This document shows, one piece after another, positions 26,306 through 35,839 of a stretch of 64,000 nucleotides of DNA. Source of the stretch: Candidatus Howiella intestinavium (lineage in GTDB: Bacteria; Bacillota; Clostridia; Oscillospirales; Acutalibacteraceae); assembly GCA_904420585.1 (NCBI GenBank), contig CAJFVX010000012.1, forward strand, positions 19,418 to 83,417. The letters run 5' to 3'. The notes beneath the pieces were generated by a model. That model did not search any database and was not told the origin of the DNA. It saw only the letters and a program-made list of their open reading frames with translations. Every line of letters starts with the position of its first letter. Within the stretch, counting starts at the first letter, position 1. A program made the position numbers and the translations under genes.

Positions 26306-26979
26306 GTTTCCATCCCCTTCCTGACAATGTAATGCTTGCCGGTTTTGTCCATGGTCATCAGGAACACCTGCTTATAGGTCAGGCGCTGGGACTTGAGAAT
26401 CTGCTCCACGGCCTCCTCACTTGCCCCCGACAGGGCCAGCCCCTCCTTGAGCAGCCGGCCGTCGTTGATGACCAGGGCGGGAATGCCGTCGTCGGCGGGA
26501 TGCTTGTCCAGGTCGGCCGCCGTGGCCGTCTGGTACTCCGGCTTGAGCAGAACGCTTAATTGGCCGTTGGTCTCTAAAATGGCGTAGGCCACCTGGTCGA
26601 TGTGAAATACATTCTGGATGCGCAGCACCTCCATCAAATCGGCCACCGTCACCCGCATGCGCTTCATAAGTTTCTGGTCCAGCTGGCCGTCCTTTACGAT
26701 GACGGCCGACTTGCCGTTGATGACCTGCCGGGCCTTTACGCTCTTCATGGATAGGAAGGATATGAGGATTTCCAGCACCACCAGCATAAAGATGGCGATG
26801 ATGCCGTTGACCACCGGCTGGTTGATGTCCTGGATGGGGATGGCCGCAATCTCGGAAATCAGGATGGTGATGACCAGTTCATTGGGCTGCATGTCCCCTA
26901 TCTGCCGCTTGCCCATAATGCGCAGGCCCAGAATGACGAATACATATAAAATAGCCGTGCGCAGGATTGTTACCAGCAT
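26302..26979 (-). CDS. DUF421 membrane protein (YetF family)
   Basis: 225-aa protein with three N-terminal membrane helices (LYVFVILGLRIMGKRQIGD and following) and a cytoplasmic YetF-type C-terminal domain in two similar halves (KSAVIVKDGQLDQKLMKR, then IPALVINDGRLLKEGL). The family is common in spore formers; some members affect germination or stress survival, but the role here is unknown. It is first in a two-gene operon with the DUF4363 gene. Confidence 0.88.
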   Translation of the reverse strand: MLVTILRTAILYVFVILGLRIMGKRQIGDMQPNELVITILISEIAAIPIQDINQPVVNGIIAIFMLVVLEILISFLSMKSVKARQVINGKSAVIVKDGQLDQKLMKRMRVTVADLMEVLRIQNVFHIDQVAYAILETNGQLSVLLKPEYQTATAADLDKHPADDGIPALVINDGRLLKEGLALSGASEEAVEQILKSQRLTYKQVFLMTMDKTGKHYIVRKGMET

Positions 26980-27079
26980 AAAAAGACCTCCCGGAAGGAT
27001 GTGCTTTTAGTATGGGGAGGCGGCGGGAAAATATGCGGTTTTCAGGGAAAAAACGGATGGCGGAAAGGCGGCGCTGAAC

Positions 27080-27121
27080 AAAAAATTCCCGGCAGGACAC
27101 GCATCCTGCCGGGCGTTTTTT
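27080..27121. terminator. Bidirectional terminator
   Basis: A 10-bp stem (cccggcagga with tcctgccggg) and a 6-nt loop, with T-rich ends on both strands. It ends the minus-strand dehydratase-related operon, whose last stop codon is at 27136. Confidence 0.8.
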
Positions 27122-27135
27122 CTGTTGCAAAAACT

Positions 27136-28485
27136 TTATTTTTCCGAAGAACCGGCCAGAGCGGCTTCCCGGTCCCCGGCGGGGACGTCGGCCGGCGCCG
27201 CCTGCTTTTCCTTCTCCTCCCGCTCCATGGCCATGCGGGCGTTGGCCAGCATAAGCTTGATGCGGTTTTCCTGGTTGATTTTGGTGGCGCCGGGGTCGTA
27301 GTCAATGGCCACGATGTTGGAATCGGGATGCCGGTTCTTGATGGCCCGGATCATGCCCTTGCCGGCGATGTGGTTGGGCAGGCAGCCGAAGGGCTGGGTG
27401 CAGACGATGTTCTTGATACCGTCGTCGATGAGCTCCAGCATTTCGGCGGTGAGCAGCCAGCCCTCGCCCATCTTGTTGCCGTAGCCCAGATACCCCTTGA
27501 CCTTCTTCTTAATTTCCGAGAAGGGCTCGGGCACCCGGAACCGGGGCTTGGTGGCCATGGCCGCCCGCAGTTCAGCCTGCCGGTTTTCGATATATTTTTG
27601 CCCCAGGGCGCAGACGAGGCGCTTAAAGGGGTTGCCCCCGTAGGTCTCCACGTCCACCACCCGGTTGTTGATTTTGAAGATGATAAAATCGGTCAGTCCC
27701 GGCACAACCGGCTCGCAGCCCTCGGACAGAAGGAAGTCCTCCAGGTTGTTGTTGCCCAGGGGGGAATACTTGATGTAGATTTCCCCCACCACGCCCACTC
27801 TCACCTTGGGGGTCAGCTGCACCGGGATGGAATCGAAGTCGTCGGCGATGCGCTGCAGGTTCTGCCGGAAGGCCTTGGCCCCGGTGCCCTTGGAGTTTTT
27901 AAACTGGTCAACCAGCTCGTCCACCCATTTCTCAATCATCCGGTCGGTGCTGCCCGGCTCGGTTTCATAGGGCCGGCACTGGTTGGCCATCTGGACGATG
28001 GCGTCCCCGTAAATCATGGCGAAGACCATGCGGAGGAGGAATTTAAGGCTCAGCTTAAAGCCGGGGTTCTTGTCCAAACCCGACAGGTTCAGGGAGATGA
28101 CCGGGACAAATTCCAACCCCGCCTTTTTCAGGGCCTTGCGCAGCAGGTGGATGTAGTTGGAGGCCCGGCAGCCGCCGCCGGTCTGGGTGATGATAAGGGC
28201 CACCTTGTGGGGGTCGTACTTGCCCGATTCAATGGCGTCAATAAACTGGCCGATGACCAGCAGGGCGGGATAGCAGGTGTCGTTATGTACGTACTTAAGC
28301 CCCGCGTTCACGACGCTCCGCTGGTTGTTGGTCAGCCGTTCCACCTTATAGCCCTCCAGCTCCAGGCACTTCTTCATAATCGAGAAGTGCACCGGCAGCA
28401 TGTCGGGCATGAGGATGGTGTATTCCTTCTTCATCTCCTCGGTGAAGAGAAGACGGCCGTTTTTATCGTAGACGAGTTCCGCCAT
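27136..28485 (-). CDS. 2-hydroxyacyl-CoA dehydratase-related protein (HgdB-like subunit)
   Basis: 449-aa protein resembling the C-terminal part of the very large activase-related proteins of Clostridia, itself related to 2-hydroxyacyl-CoA dehydratase subunits. Visible blocks are NDTCYPALLVIGQF, TQTGGGCRASNY, GEIYIKYSPLGNNNLEDFL and CTQPFGCLPNHIAGKGM. The conserved cysteines (DTCYP, GGGCRA, CTQPFGC) are probable iron-sulfur ligands. Its own AAAGGAGG site lies 35 bp after the upstream partner. True dehydratases of lactate or hydroxyglutarate have two subunits; this gene pair lacks them, so the substrate is unknown. Confidence 0.78.
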   Translation of the reverse strand: MAELVYDKNGRLLFTEEMKKEYTILMPDMLPVHFSIMKKCLELEGYKVERLTNNQRSVVNAGLKYVHNDTCYPALLVIGQFIDAIESGKYDPHKVALIITQTGGGCRASNYIHLLRKALKKAGLEFVPVISLNLSGLDKNPGFKLSLKFLLRMVFAMIYGDAIVQMANQCRPYETEPGSTDRMIEKWVDELVDQFKNSKGTGAKAFRQNLQRIADDFDSIPVQLTPKVRVGVVGEIYIKYSPLGNNNLEDFLLSEGCEPVVPGLTDFIIFKINNRVVDVETYGGNPFKRLVCALGQKYIENRQAELRAAMATKPRFRVPEPFSEIKKKVKGYLGYGNKMGEGWLLTAEMLELIDDGIKNIVCTQPFGCLPNHIAGKGMIRAIKNRHPDSNIVAIDYDPGATKINQENRIKLMLANARMAMEREEKEKQAAPADVPAGDREAALAGSSEK

Positions 28486-28520
28486 GGGATGCCTCCTTTA
28501 TGGTGCTAAGGGTAAACCCT

Positions 28521-31472
28521 TCAGGCCTTGGCGGCGGCCTTTTTCTCGCTGGCCGCCATCAGGCTGCGGATGCGGATTTTCACCGCCCCCAGGTTGTAGA
28601 TTTCGTCGATTTTAATCTGGGTGTAGAGCTTGCCGCCGGTCTCTAAGATTTCCCGCACCTCATCGCCGGTGATGGCGTCGATGCCGCAGCCAAAGGATAC
28701 CAGCTGAATCAGCTGCATATCCGGCTGTCCGGTGACGTACCGGGCGGCGTTGTACAGCCGGGAATGATAGGTCCACTGGTTGAGCACATGCACCGGCGCT
28801 TTGGGTACTAAGTGGGAAACGGCGTCCTCGGTGATGACGCAGAGGCCGAAGGAGGTCAGCAGGCTGTCGATGCCGTGGTTAATCTCCGGGTCGATGTGGT
28901 AGGGCCGGCCGGCCAGCACGATAATCTGCCGCCCGTTGGCCCGGGCGTATTCGATGATCCGGCTGCCTTCCTTGCGGATCATTTCCTTGTATTCGTCGTA
29001 GGCCTTGTAGGCGATTTCCGCCGCGGCCTTGACCTCGCCTTTGGAGATGCCGAACTCGCTGGCGAAATACCCCGCCGCCTTCTTCTTGAAGTCGGCCGGC
29101 CGGTCCAGGCCGAAGTAGGGCATTAAGAACCGGGCGCCCTTCAGCCGCTCCACGTTGGCCGACAGCAGCTCGGGGTAGTAGGCCACCACCGGGCAGTTAT
29201 AGTGATTGTCCCCCATGCCCTCGTTGAAGTTGTAGGGCAGGCAGGGGTAGAAAATGGTGTCCACACCCTGGTCCAGCAGGGCCTCGATGTGGCCGTGCAT
29301 AAGCTTGGCGGGGTAGCAGACCGTGTCGGAGGGGATGGTGTACTGCCCCTTAATGTAAATCTGCCGGTTGGAGGGAGGGGACTGGATGACCTCGAAGTTC
29401 ATGGAGGTGAAGAAGGCGTGCCAGAAGGGCAGGTTTTCGTACATATTCAGCCCCATGGGCAGGCCGATTTTGCCCCGGCTGCCGTCCCCCTTGCCCTTGG
29501 AGGGCAGGCCCCGCAGGTATTCGTATTTGAATTTGTACATATCGGGCAGTTCCTGGGTCTTCTGCTTGCCCAGCCCCTTTTCGCAGCGGTTGCCCGAGAT
29601 GAACCGCCGGCCGCCCGAGAAGGTGTTGATGGTCAGGTTGCAGCGGTTGGTGCAGCCCTTGCAGACCGCCGGCTTGGCCGTGTGGGTGAAGTGCTCCAGC
29701 TCGGCCGCCGGCAGGATAGACGACTTCTGCAGCCCCAAATCCTTGGCGTACAGAGCCGCGCCGAAAGCCCCCATGAGCCCCGCGATAACCGGCCGGGTCA
29801 CGTTGCGGCCCAGTTCCAGCTCAAAGCTGCGCAGCACCGCGTCGTTTAAGAAGGTGCCCCCCTGCACCACAATGTGCTCCCCCAAATCCTTGGCGGATGG
29901 GGCGCGGATAACCTTGTAAATGGCGTTTTTCACCACGCTGATGGACAGGCCGGCCGAGATGTCCTCCACCGATGCGCCCTCCTTCTGGGCCTGCTTGACC
30001 GAGGAGTTCATGAATACCGTGCAGCGGGAGCCCAAATCCACCGGATGCCGGGCCATAAGCCCCAGCTTGGCAAAGTCGGCGATGGAGTAGCCCAAAGCCT
30101 TGGCAAAGGTCTCCAGGAAGGAGCCGCAGCCGGAGGAGCAGGCCTCGTTGAGCATGATGGAGTCCACCGCGCCGTTTCGGATTTTGAAACATTTCATGTC
30201 CTGGCCGCCGATGTCCAGGATAAAGTCCACGTTGGGGTTAAAGTGCTGGGCGGCGGTCAGGTGGGCCACCGTCTCTACCAGCCCGGCGTCGGTGTTGAAG
30301 GCGTTTTTGATGAGATCCTCGCCGTAGCCCGTGACGGCCGAACCGGCGATGTAGATGTGATCCCCCATGAGGGGATAGATAACCTTCAGCTGTTCCAGCA
30401 CCACCTGCACCGGGTTGCCGTTGTTGGAGGCATAGTAGCTGTAGAGCATCCGGCCGTCGGGGGTAATCAGGCAGAGCTTGGTGGTGGTGGAGCCGGCGTC
30501 GATGCCTAAGTAGGCCGGCCCGTCGTAGGAATCCGGGTCCAGATAGGGGGCGTCGGCCTTGGCGTGCCGGGCGGCGAAGGCCTTATATTCAGCCTCATCC
30601 TTGAAAAGCGGGTCCATGGTCACCGAAGCGTGGGTGTCGTCCACGGCGTTTTCAATGGCCTTTAAAACCTCGTCGTACTTTTTCACCGGCAGCTTTTCGG
30701 CGTAGAGGGCCGCGCCGTAGCCCACAAAGCAGTCGGCGTTTTTCGGGAAAATGGCGTGTTCCTCGTCCAGCTTCAGGGTCTCCACAAACCGCTGCCGCAG
30801 GCCCTGTAAGAAGAAGAGGGGGCCGCCCAAAAAGACCACCTTGCCCTCGATTTTCCGCCCCTGGGCCAGGCCGGACACCGTCTGGTCCACCACGGCCTGG
30901 AGAATGGAGGCCGAAATATCCTCCTTGCGGGCCCCCTGGTTTAAAAGGGGCTGCACGTCGGTCTTGGCGAATACGCCGCAGCGGGAGGCGATGGAATAAA
31001 TTTTCTCATGCTTGAGGCTTAAAGCGTCCAGCTCGTCCACCGAGATGTTCATAAGGGTGGCCATTTGGTCGATAAAGGCACCGGTGCCGCCGGCGCAGGA
31101 GCCGTTCATACGCTCCTCCAGGCCGCCCTTGAAGAAGATGATTTTGGCGTCCTCGCCCCCCAGTTCCACCACGGCGTCGGCGTCGGGGTATTCCTTTTCC
31201 ACCGCGCCGGCGCAGGCGAAGACCTCCTGCACAAAGTCGATGCCCGCCGCCTTGGCCACGCCTAAACCGGCCGAGCCGGTGATGGCCACCTGCATGTCCC
31301 CGTCGGGAAACATATCGGCGGCGGCCCTTAACATCTCCACCGTCTTCTCCCGCACCTTGGAATAGTGGCGCTGGTAGGATTTATATGCAATGTTCTTTTC
31401 GTCGTCCAGCACCACGACCTTGACGGTGGTGGAGCCTACGTCGATACCAGTCAGCAATCTGTTTTCCTCCAT
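28521..31472 (-). CDS. Acyl-CoA dehydratase activase-related protein (two ASKHA domains plus DUF2229)
   Basis: 983-aa protein. Two BadF/HgdC-type ATPase domains are present: GIDVGSTTVKVVVLDDEKN near residue 9 with GSAGLGVAKA and MNGSCAGGTGAFIDQMA, then GIDAGSTTTKLCLITPDG near residue 315 with NEACSSGCGSFLETFAK. The cysteines SCAGG and SSGCG resemble the bridging [4Fe-4S] ligands of dehydratase activators, which use ATP to fire an electron into the dehydratase. A Cys-rich linker (CKGCTNRCNL) and a DUF2229 domain follow. In many relatives this protein continues into the HgdB-like part as one chain of about 1400 residues; here it ends and a second gene follows. Confidence 0.85.
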   Translation of the reverse strand: MEENRLLTGIDVGSTTVKVVVLDDEKNIAYKSYQRHYSKVREKTVEMLRAAADMFPDGDMQVAITGSAGLGVAKAAGIDFVQEVFACAGAVEKEYPDADAVVELGGEDAKIIFFKGGLEERMNGSCAGGTGAFIDQMATLMNISVDELDALSLKHEKIYSIASRCGVFAKTDVQPLLNQGARKEDISASILQAVVDQTVSGLAQGRKIEGKVVFLGGPLFFLQGLRQRFVETLKLDEEHAIFPKNADCFVGYGAALYAEKLPVKKYDEVLKAIENAVDDTHASVTMDPLFKDEAEYKAFAARHAKADAPYLDPDSYDGPAYLGIDAGSTTTKLCLITPDGRMLYSYYASNNGNPVQVVLEQLKVIYPLMGDHIYIAGSAVTGYGEDLIKNAFNTDAGLVETVAHLTAAQHFNPNVDFILDIGGQDMKCFKIRNGAVDSIMLNEACSSGCGSFLETFAKALGYSIADFAKLGLMARHPVDLGSRCTVFMNSSVKQAQKEGASVEDISAGLSISVVKNAIYKVIRAPSAKDLGEHIVVQGGTFLNDAVLRSFELELGRNVTRPVIAGLMGAFGAALYAKDLGLQKSSILPAAELEHFTHTAKPAVCKGCTNRCNLTINTFSGGRRFISGNRCEKGLGKQKTQELPDMYKFKYEYLRGLPSKGKGDGSRGKIGLPMGLNMYENLPFWHAFFTSMNFEVIQSPPSNRQIYIKGQYTIPSDTVCYPAKLMHGHIEALLDQGVDTIFYPCLPYNFNEGMGDNHYNCPVVAYYPELLSANVERLKGARFLMPYFGLDRPADFKKKAAGYFASEFGISKGEVKAAAEIAYKAYDEYKEMIRKEGSRIIEYARANGRQIIVLAGRPYHIDPEINHGIDSLLTSFGLCVITEDAVSHLVPKAPVHVLNQWTYHSRLYNAARYVTGQPDMQLIQLVSFGCGIDAITGDEVREILETGGKLYTQIKIDEIYNLGAVKIRIRSLMAASEKKAAAKA

Positions 31473-31555
31473 TGTCCGCCGGCGGTCAGCCGGGCTAAAG
31501 GGGTGTGGCGGGCGCCGCCCCGCAGCGGGGCAAAGCCCATAATATCTGATTCATC

Positions 31556-31585
31556 ATTATACCACTTGTTATAGTGCTTTTTCAA
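31556..31585 (-). promoter_or_regulatory. Promoter of the dehydratase-related operon
   Basis: On the minus strand TTGAAA (31585-31580), an 18-bp spacer and TATAAT (31561-31556), about 85 bp upstream of the ATG. The start codon itself has only a weak Shine-Dalgarno. Confidence 0.7.
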
Positions 31586-31752
31586 ACAAAAATCAAGAAG
31601 ATTGCAGAAAAAAGCAGAATTTACATTGGGCCCTTCTGGCAGGCGGCACAAGGCTTTATAGGCTTTGCACAAAGTCGCCTGTTTTTCCGCCGGAACTTCC
31701 GTCACGGCCGGAATCCGGGGGTCAAAAAGTCTCCGGGGGAGGGGGAAAATCC

Positions 31753-31792
31753 GTGTTAAATCATTGACAATCTTTTAAAAATAGCGGATAAT
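31753..31792 (+). promoter_or_regulatory. Promoter and Rex-like operator of the aconitase operon
   Basis: TTGACA (31764-31769), a 17-bp spacer and GATAAT (31787-31792). The -35 box lies inside gtgttaaatcattgacaa (31753-31770), which fits the clostridial Rex pattern TTGTTAA-N4-TTAACAA at 12 of 14 positions. Rex bound here would block polymerase. The rex gene lies two genes downstream. Confidence 0.65.
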
Positions 31793-31916
31793 GTATTCTG
31801 TATTGGAAGGCGGGTCGGCTGTCCGGCCGCAACCTTCCTTCCGCATCATGTATATGCGGACGGGCCTCTTTGCAGTACGGGCCCGCCGCAGGGATTCAGA
31901 AAGGGGATATGGAAAC

Positions 31917-33857
31917 ATGGGTTATACCCTGGCGCAGAAGATTATCAAGGCCCACCTGGTGGACGGTGAAATGGTACCGGGCAAGGACATCGGGCTGAAA
32001 ATCGACCAGACCCTGACCCAGGACGCCACCGGCACCATGGCCTACCTGGAATTTGAGGCCATGGGGGTGGACAGGGTCAAGACCGAGCGTTCGGTGGCCT
32101 ATATCGACCACAACACCCTGCAGACCGGTTTTGAAAACGCCGACGACCACCGCTACATCCAGTCCATCTGCAAAAAGCACGGCATTTATTACTCCCACCC
32201 CGGCAACGGCATCTGCCATCAGGTGCATCTGGAGCGGTTCGGCATCCCCGGCAAGACCCTCATCGGCTCCGACTCCCACACCCCCACCGGCGGCGGCATC
32301 GGCATGCTGGCCATCGGCGCCGGCGGCCTGGACGTGGCCGTGGCCATGGGCGGCGGCGCCTACTATATCCCCATGCCCAAGATGGTAAAGGTGGAACTGA
32401 CCGGATGTCTTAAGCCCTTTGTTTCGGCCAAGGACGTCATCCTGGAAGTCCTGCGGCGCATGAGCGTCAAGGGCGGCGTGGGCAAGATTGTGGAATACGG
32501 CGGCGAAGGGGTAAAGACCCTGTCGGTGCCCGAGCGGGCCACCATCACCAACATGGGGGCGGAACTGGGGGCCACCACCTCCATCTTCCCCTCGGATGAG
32601 GTCACCCGGAAATTCTTAAAGGCCCAGGGCCGGGAGGAGGATTACACCCCCCTGCAGAGCGACCCCGACGCCGAGTACGACGAAATCCTCACCATCGACC
32701 TGTCGGAGCTGCAGCCCGAGGCGGCCGCGCCCCATTCCCCCGACAATGTGAAGAACATCGCCGACATCGCCGGGATGAAGGTGGACCAGGTGCTCATCGG
32801 CTCCTGCACCAACTCCTCCCTGCTGGATATGCTCAAGGTCGCCCGCATTTTCGAGGGCAAGACGGTGCATCCGGATGTGAGCGTGGGTATCGCTCCCGGC
32901 TCCAAGCAGGTGCTGAATATGCTGGCCGACTGCGGCGCCCTCTCCACCCTGATTTCCGCCGGCGCCCGGATTCTGGAAAGCGCATGCGGCCCCTGCATCG
33001 GCATGGGCCAGTCCCCCAATTCCGGAGCCGTGTCCCTGCGGACCTTCAACCGCAACTTTGAGGGCCGCTCCGGCACCGCCGACGCCGGCGTCTACCTGGT
33101 CAGCCCCGAGACGGCGGCGGCCGCCGCCCTCACCGGCGTCATCACCGACCCCCGCACCCTGGACGTGAGCTTTGACGACATCCAGCTGCCCGAAAAGTTC
33201 CTTATCAACGACAATATGGTGGACGCCCCCGCCCCGGCCGAGGAGGCCGACAAGGTGGAAATCAAGCGGGGCCCCAACATCAAGCCCTTCCCCCACACCG
33301 AGCCGCTGCTGGACGAGGTGGAATGCAGCGCCATCCTCAAGGTAGGGGACAATATCACCACCGACCACATCATGCCCGCCGGGGCCAAAATCCTGCCCCT
33401 GCGCTCCAACATCCCCAAAATCTCCGAGCACTGCTTCACCCGCTGCGATGAGGATTTCCCCGCCCGCTGCAAGCGGGAGGGCAAGGGCATCATCATCGGC
33501 GGCGAGAACTACGGGCAGGGCTCTTCCAGAGAGCACGCCGCCCTGGCCCCCCTGTATCTGGGCATCAAGGCGGTGGTGGTCAAGTCCTTCGCCCGCATCC
33601 ATAAGGCCAACCTGGTCAACGCCGGCATCCTGCCCCTGACCTTCGAGAACCCCGCCGACTACGATAAAATCACCCAGGGGGACAAGCTGTCCTTAAAGGG
33701 CCTGCGGAAGGCTGTAAAGGACGGGAAGGAAATCGTCCTGCACAACCTGACCACCGGCGAGGACTATAAGCTTACCTGCGACCTGTCCGGCCGGGCCCGG
33801 GACATCATCCTGGCCGGCGGCCTGCTGCGGTACACCAAGAATCAGCACGACGCGTAA
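31917..33857 (+). CDS. acnA: Aconitate hydratase
   Basis: 646-aa [4Fe-4S] enzyme interconverting citrate and isocitrate. The cluster cysteines are visible as SCTNSS (Cys297) and CGPCIG (Cys357, Cys360), with GSDSHTPTGGGIGM and the swivel domain GENYGQGSSREHAALAP. Length matches the compact clostridial form. The ATG at 31917 was preferred because AAGGGGA precedes it and MGYTLAQKI is the family start; the frame upstream covers the 5' untranslated region. Isocitrate dehydrogenase follows 51 bp later, so the two act in sequence. Confidence 0.96.
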   Translation: MGYTLAQKIIKAHLVDGEMVPGKDIGLKIDQTLTQDATGTMAYLEFEAMGVDRVKTERSVAYIDHNTLQTGFENADDHRYIQSICKKHGIYYSHPGNGICHQVHLERFGIPGKTLIGSDSHTPTGGGIGMLAIGAGGLDVAVAMGGGAYYIPMPKMVKVELTGCLKPFVSAKDVILEVLRRMSVKGGVGKIVEYGGEGVKTLSVPERATITNMGAELGATTSIFPSDEVTRKFLKAQGREEDYTPLQSDPDAEYDEILTIDLSELQPEAAAPHSPDNVKNIADIAGMKVDQVLIGSCTNSSLLDMLKVARIFEGKTVHPDVSVGIAPGSKQVLNMLADCGALSTLISAGARILESACGPCIGMGQSPNSGAVSLRTFNRNFEGRSGTADAGVYLVSPETAAAAALTGVITDPRTLDVSFDDIQLPEKFLINDNMVDAPAPAEEADKVEIKRGPNIKPFPHTEPLLDEVECSAILKVGDNITTDHIMPAGAKILPLRSNIPKISEHCFTRCDEDFPARCKREGKGIIIGGENYGQGSSREHAALAPLYLGIKAVVVKSFARIHKANLVNAGILPLTFENPADYDKITQGDKLSLKGLRKAVKDGKEIVLHNLTTGEDYKLTCDLSGRARDIILAGGLLRYTKNQHDA

Positions 33858-33908
33858 ACCTTTGCGGGGCGCCGTCCCCCAGTATCCTATAGAAAGCGAG
33901 TGATTCCC

Positions 33909-35078
33909 ATGAACGAACAGAAGATTAAGGAAGCCGTAGAAAAGTTTGAAACCCTGATTCGCGCCCAGGAGGAGCGGGCCGAGCGGATAAAGCAGGAAAA
34001 GGACTTTGTGGACTACGATGCCCTGGATACCATCGTCATCGGCGTCTGCGGCGGCGACGGCATCGGCCCGGTTATCACCAACGAATCGGCCCGGGTGCTG
34101 AAGTTCCTGCTGGCCGACGAGGTAAAGAGCGGCAAGGTGACCTTCAAGCAGATCGACGGCCTGACCATCGAAAACCGGGCGGCCCAGAACAAGGCCATCC
34201 CCGATGATGTGCTGGCCGAGCTGAAGACCTGCCACGTCATCCTCAAGGGCCCCACCACCACCCCCCGGGCCGGCGACCCCTGGCCCAACATCGAGAGCGC
34301 CAACGTGGCCATGCGCAAGGAGCTGGATCTCTTTGCCAACATGCGGCCGGTGCGGGTGCCCGACCAGGGCATCGACTGGACCTTCTTCCGTGAGAACACC
34401 GAGGGCGGCTACGCCGTGGGTTCCCAGGGCATCCATGTCACCGACGATCTGGCCGTGGACTTTGTGGTGACCACCACCGAGGGCAGCGAGCGCATCGCGC
34501 GGCTTGCCTACGAGTACGCCCGCAAGAACAAGAAGGACCGGGTGTCCATCATCACCAAGGCCAACGTCATCAAGACCACCGACGGCAAGTTCTTAAAGAT
34601 TTGCCAGGCCGTGGGCAAGGAGTACCCCGAAATCACCACCGACGACTGGTATATCGACATCACCACGGCCAAGCTCATCGACGAGAAGCGCCGCCGGGAT
34701 TTCAAGGTTTTCGTCCTGCCCAACCTGTACGGCGACATCATCACCGACGAGGCGGCCGAGTTCCAGGGCGGCGTGGGCACCGCCGGCAGCGCCAACATCG
34801 GCAAGCGGTACGCCATGTTCGAGGCCATCCACGGTTCGGCCCCCCGCATGGTGGCCGAGGGCCGGGATAAGTACGCCGACCCCTGCTCCATGCTGCGGGC
34901 TTCGGCCATGCTGCTGTCCCACATCGGCCGGCAGGACAAGGCCGACCTGCTGGAGCGGGCGCTGGACATCTGCATGTACGAGGAAAAGAAGATGCAGATT
35001 ACCGGCCGGGATACCGGCTGCACCTGCGCCGAGTTCGGCGACTACGTCATGCAGACGGTGGAGAAGCTGTCCAAGTAA
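33909..35078 (+). CDS. icd: Isocitrate dehydrogenase (isocitrate/isopropylmalate dehydrogenase family)
   Basis: 389-aa decarboxylating dehydrogenase producing 2-oxoglutarate. Family blocks are GGDGIGPVITNE, GPTTTPRAGDPWPN, FFRENTEGGYAVGS, ITKANVIKTTDGKF, LPNLYGDIITDEAAE and FEAIHGSAPRM. Position after aconitase favours isocitrate rather than isopropylmalate as substrate. Cofactor (NAD or NADP) cannot be fixed by eye, but NADH production would fit control by Rex. The ATG at 33909 was chosen over an in-frame GTG three codons earlier. Confidence 0.92.
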   Translation: MNEQKIKEAVEKFETLIRAQEERAERIKQEKDFVDYDALDTIVIGVCGGDGIGPVITNESARVLKFLLADEVKSGKVTFKQIDGLTIENRAAQNKAIPDDVLAELKTCHVILKGPTTTPRAGDPWPNIESANVAMRKELDLFANMRPVRVPDQGIDWTFFRENTEGGYAVGSQGIHVTDDLAVDFVVTTTEGSERIARLAYEYARKNKKDRVSIITKANVIKTTDGKFLKICQAVGKEYPEITTDDWYIDITTAKLIDEKRRRDFKVFVLPNLYGDIITDEAAEFQGGVGTAGSANIGKRYAMFEAIHGSAPRMVAEGRDKYADPCSMLRASAMLLSHIGRQDKADLLERALDICMYEEKKMQITGRDTGCTCAEFGDYVMQTVEKLSK

Positions 35079-35094
35079 GCTATCCGGATGGAAA

Positions 35095-35132
35095 AAGGGG
35101 CGGGGCGGCCCGGCTGGGTTCCCCCGCCCTTT
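35095..35132 (+). terminator. Hairpin between icd and rex
   Basis: aaaggggcgggg pairs with cccccgcccttt, with a one-base bulge, and is followed by TTTAT. It probably gives partial termination before rex. Confidence 0.5.
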
Positions 35133-35170
35133 ATGAATCAGGCCGCGGGCGACCGCCCGGACAAAGGTGT

Positions 35171-35839
35171 GTGATACCATTGCATAAAAACGGCGCCATT
35201 TCCGTTTCCGTCATCAAACGGCTGCCCCGGTACTACCGGTTTTTGGCCGATTTGAAGGCCGCCGGCGTGGTGCGGATTTCCTCGAGGGAACTCTCCGACC
35301 GCATGGGGCTGACCGCCAGCCAAATCCGGCAGGATCTCAATTGCTTCGGCGGCTTCGGCCAGCAGGGATACGGGTACAATGTGGAACAGCTTTTCCACGA
35401 AATCGGGCTGATTCTGGGATTGGACCATACCCGCAAGGCCATCCTTATCGGCGCGGGCAATCTGGGCCGGGCCATCGCCACACACATGTCCTTTGAATCC
35501 AGGGGCTTCCAGCTCATCGGCATCTTTGATAAAAAGGAGTCCCTGGCCGGGCAGATGGTGCGGGGATTCCCCGTCCGCCACATCGACGGCCTGGACGAAT
35601 TCTGCCGGGAGAACCTGCCCGAGGTGGCCATTTTATGTATCCCCCGGTCGGAGGCGGCGGCCCTGGCCGACCAGCTTATCAAGCTGGGCATCAAGGGCTT
35701 TTGGAATTTCAGCCACTACGACCTTTCGGTCAAGTACCCGGACATCCCGGTGGAAAACGTCCATTTGGGCGACAGCCTCATGACCCTGTGCTATAACGTA
35801 AACCAGCGCATCGCCGCCGAGGAAGCGGGAAAAAAATAA
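35171..35839 (+). CDS. rex: Redox-sensing transcriptional repressor Rex
   Basis: 222-aa dimeric repressor that leaves DNA when NADH rises. It has an N-terminal winged helix (VIKRLPRYYRFLADLKAAG, SSRELSDRMGLTASQIRQDL, CFGGFGQQGYGYNV) and a Rossmann domain with GAGNLGRAIA near residue 96. The likely start is GTG at 35171 behind AAAGGTG. It follows aconitase and isocitrate dehydrogenase, an unusual neighbourhood that suggests it controls them, supported by the operator-like site at 31753. A gene-end repeat begins right after the stop codon. Confidence 0.95.
   Translation: MIPLHKNGAISVSVIKRLPRYYRFLADLKAAGVVRISSRELSDRMGLTASQIRQDLNCFGGFGQQGYGYNVEQLFHEIGLILGLDHTRKAILIGAGNLGRAIATHMSFESRGFQLIGIFDKKESLAGQMVRGFPVRHIDGLDEFCRENLPEVAILCIPRSEAAALADQLIKLGIKGFWNFSHYDLSVKYPDIPVENVHLGDSLMTLCYNVNQRIAAEEAGKK

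Noticed and set aside
31791..31916. In-frame extension of aconitase upstream of 31917
   Set aside because: It begins inside the promoter -10 region and cannot be translated from the mapped promoter-like site.
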